NCBI GenBank assembly: GCA_044871085.1 | Contig: JBIOZI010000298.1 | Coordinates: 1-35,937 of the forward strand | From: CADEED01 sp044871085 | Lineage (GTDB): Bacteria > Pseudomonadota > Gammaproteobacteria > Steroidobacterales > Steroidobacteraceae | Length of the DNA: 35,937 nucleotides | Reading direction: 5' to 3' | Shown: positions 35,739 through 35,937 of the stretch, piece after piece | Layout of the letters: each line of letters opens with the position of its first letter | Position numbering within the stretch: the stretch's first letter is position 1 | Notes under the pieces: generated by a model | The model's input: the letters and a program-made list of their open reading frames with translations, nothing else | What the model was told of the DNA's origin: nothing | Databases searched by the model: none | Program-made: the position numbers and the translations under genes

Positions 35739-35937
35739 CTACGGCGCTTCTTTCACTTCGAACGTGATGCCCTGGGCCAGCGGCAGCTCGCGGCTCCAGT
35801 TGATGGTGTTCGTCTGGCGGCGCATGTAGGCCTTCCACGAATCGGAGCCCGACTCGCGTCCGCCGTCCGTGTCCTTCTCGCCGTCGAACGCGCCGCCGAT
35901 CTCGGTACTGGACGTGCCGATGTTCACGTTCGCGATT
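35739..35937 (-). CDS. ALDH7-type aldehyde dehydrogenase, C-terminal end only
   Basis: The frame is open to the window edge, so only the last 65 codons are seen. They read ANVNIGTSSTEIGGAFDGEK, then GGRESGSDSWKAYMRRQTNT and INWSRELPLAQGITFEV. This is the characteristic C-terminus of alpha-aminoadipic semialdehyde dehydrogenase (ALDH7A1/AmaB type), which oxidises aminoadipate semialdehyde in lysine catabolism. The catalytic cysteine and the NAD site are outside the window. Family members usually have GAF-GGEK where this has GAF-DGEK. Substrate is inferred from the family only. Confidence 0.9.
   Translation of the reverse strand, partial: IANVNIGTSSTEIGGAFDGEKDTDGGRESGSDSWKAYMRRQTNTINWSRELPLAQGITFEVKEAP

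Overview
This 35.9-kb window is dense, very GC-rich, strongly GC3-biased chromosomal DNA from a proteobacterium. Inferred lineage: a gammaproteobacterium of the Steroidobacteraceae/Nevskiales/Xanthomonadales type. The basis is the enterobacterial-like purB-(x)-nudJ-mnmA order, a PhoP/PhoQ-like pair, FadH, CreD and an AcnA-type aconitase. No rRNA, tRNA, CRISPR array, transposase or prophage gene was recognised. The assignment is inference and cannot be settled without a database.

Layout. (1) 1-3623 (+): the 3' end of an ABC ATPase, two FtsX/MacB-type permeases and an exported TPR-like protein, tightly packed. A 10-codon remnant of another permease C-terminus lies between ATPase and permease. 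(2) 3718-8181 (+): fadH, a YgjP-like zinc peptidase, tryptophan 2,3-dioxygenase and a VOC/glyoxalase-like protein. fadH carries a duplicated 5' end split by a hairpin-rich insert. The peptidase carries a palindromic repeat translated in frame. (3) 8296-10701 (+): a secreted family-11 rhamnogalacturonan lyase with a clear terminator. (4) 11069-18487 (-): a subtilisin-like lipoprotein with C-terminal hexapeptide repeats, then a two-gene c-di-GMP unit (a two-component-type beta-propeller diguanylate cyclase followed by a degenerate GGDEF-EAL protein). (5) 18636-22501: a HAD phosphatase (-) divergent from creD (+), and an isonitrile-hydratase-like protein (-) divergent from a GlxA-type AraC regulator (+). 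(6) 22650-29302 (-): acnA, mnmA, nudJ, a DUF7931-like protein and purB. (7) 29344-32200 (+): fumC, a CoA-type NUDIX hydrolase and mazG, with overlapping starts and stops. (8) 32297-35475 (+): a glycine-zipper envelope protein, then PepSY, PhoP-like and PhoQ-like genes. (9) 35472-35937 (-): a small, apparently frameshifted gene and the 3' end of an ALDH7-type aldehyde dehydrogenase.

The most unusual structure is a family of four long inverted repeats (5835-5905, 13394-13506, 22516-22619, 26544-26612). All have arms starting at a GGGGACA core but different inner sequences. They sit at gene ends, between operon genes, or inside a coding sequence. They resemble REP/BIME-like hairpins mobilised in trans by RAYT-type transposases, but no such transposase is in the window. 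Other items worth a second look are the fadH 5' duplication, the lost catalytic lysine in the EAL protein, a CRP/Clp-like motif shared by the peptidase and c-di-GMP promoter regions, and the exported peptidase with W-D-A repeats.
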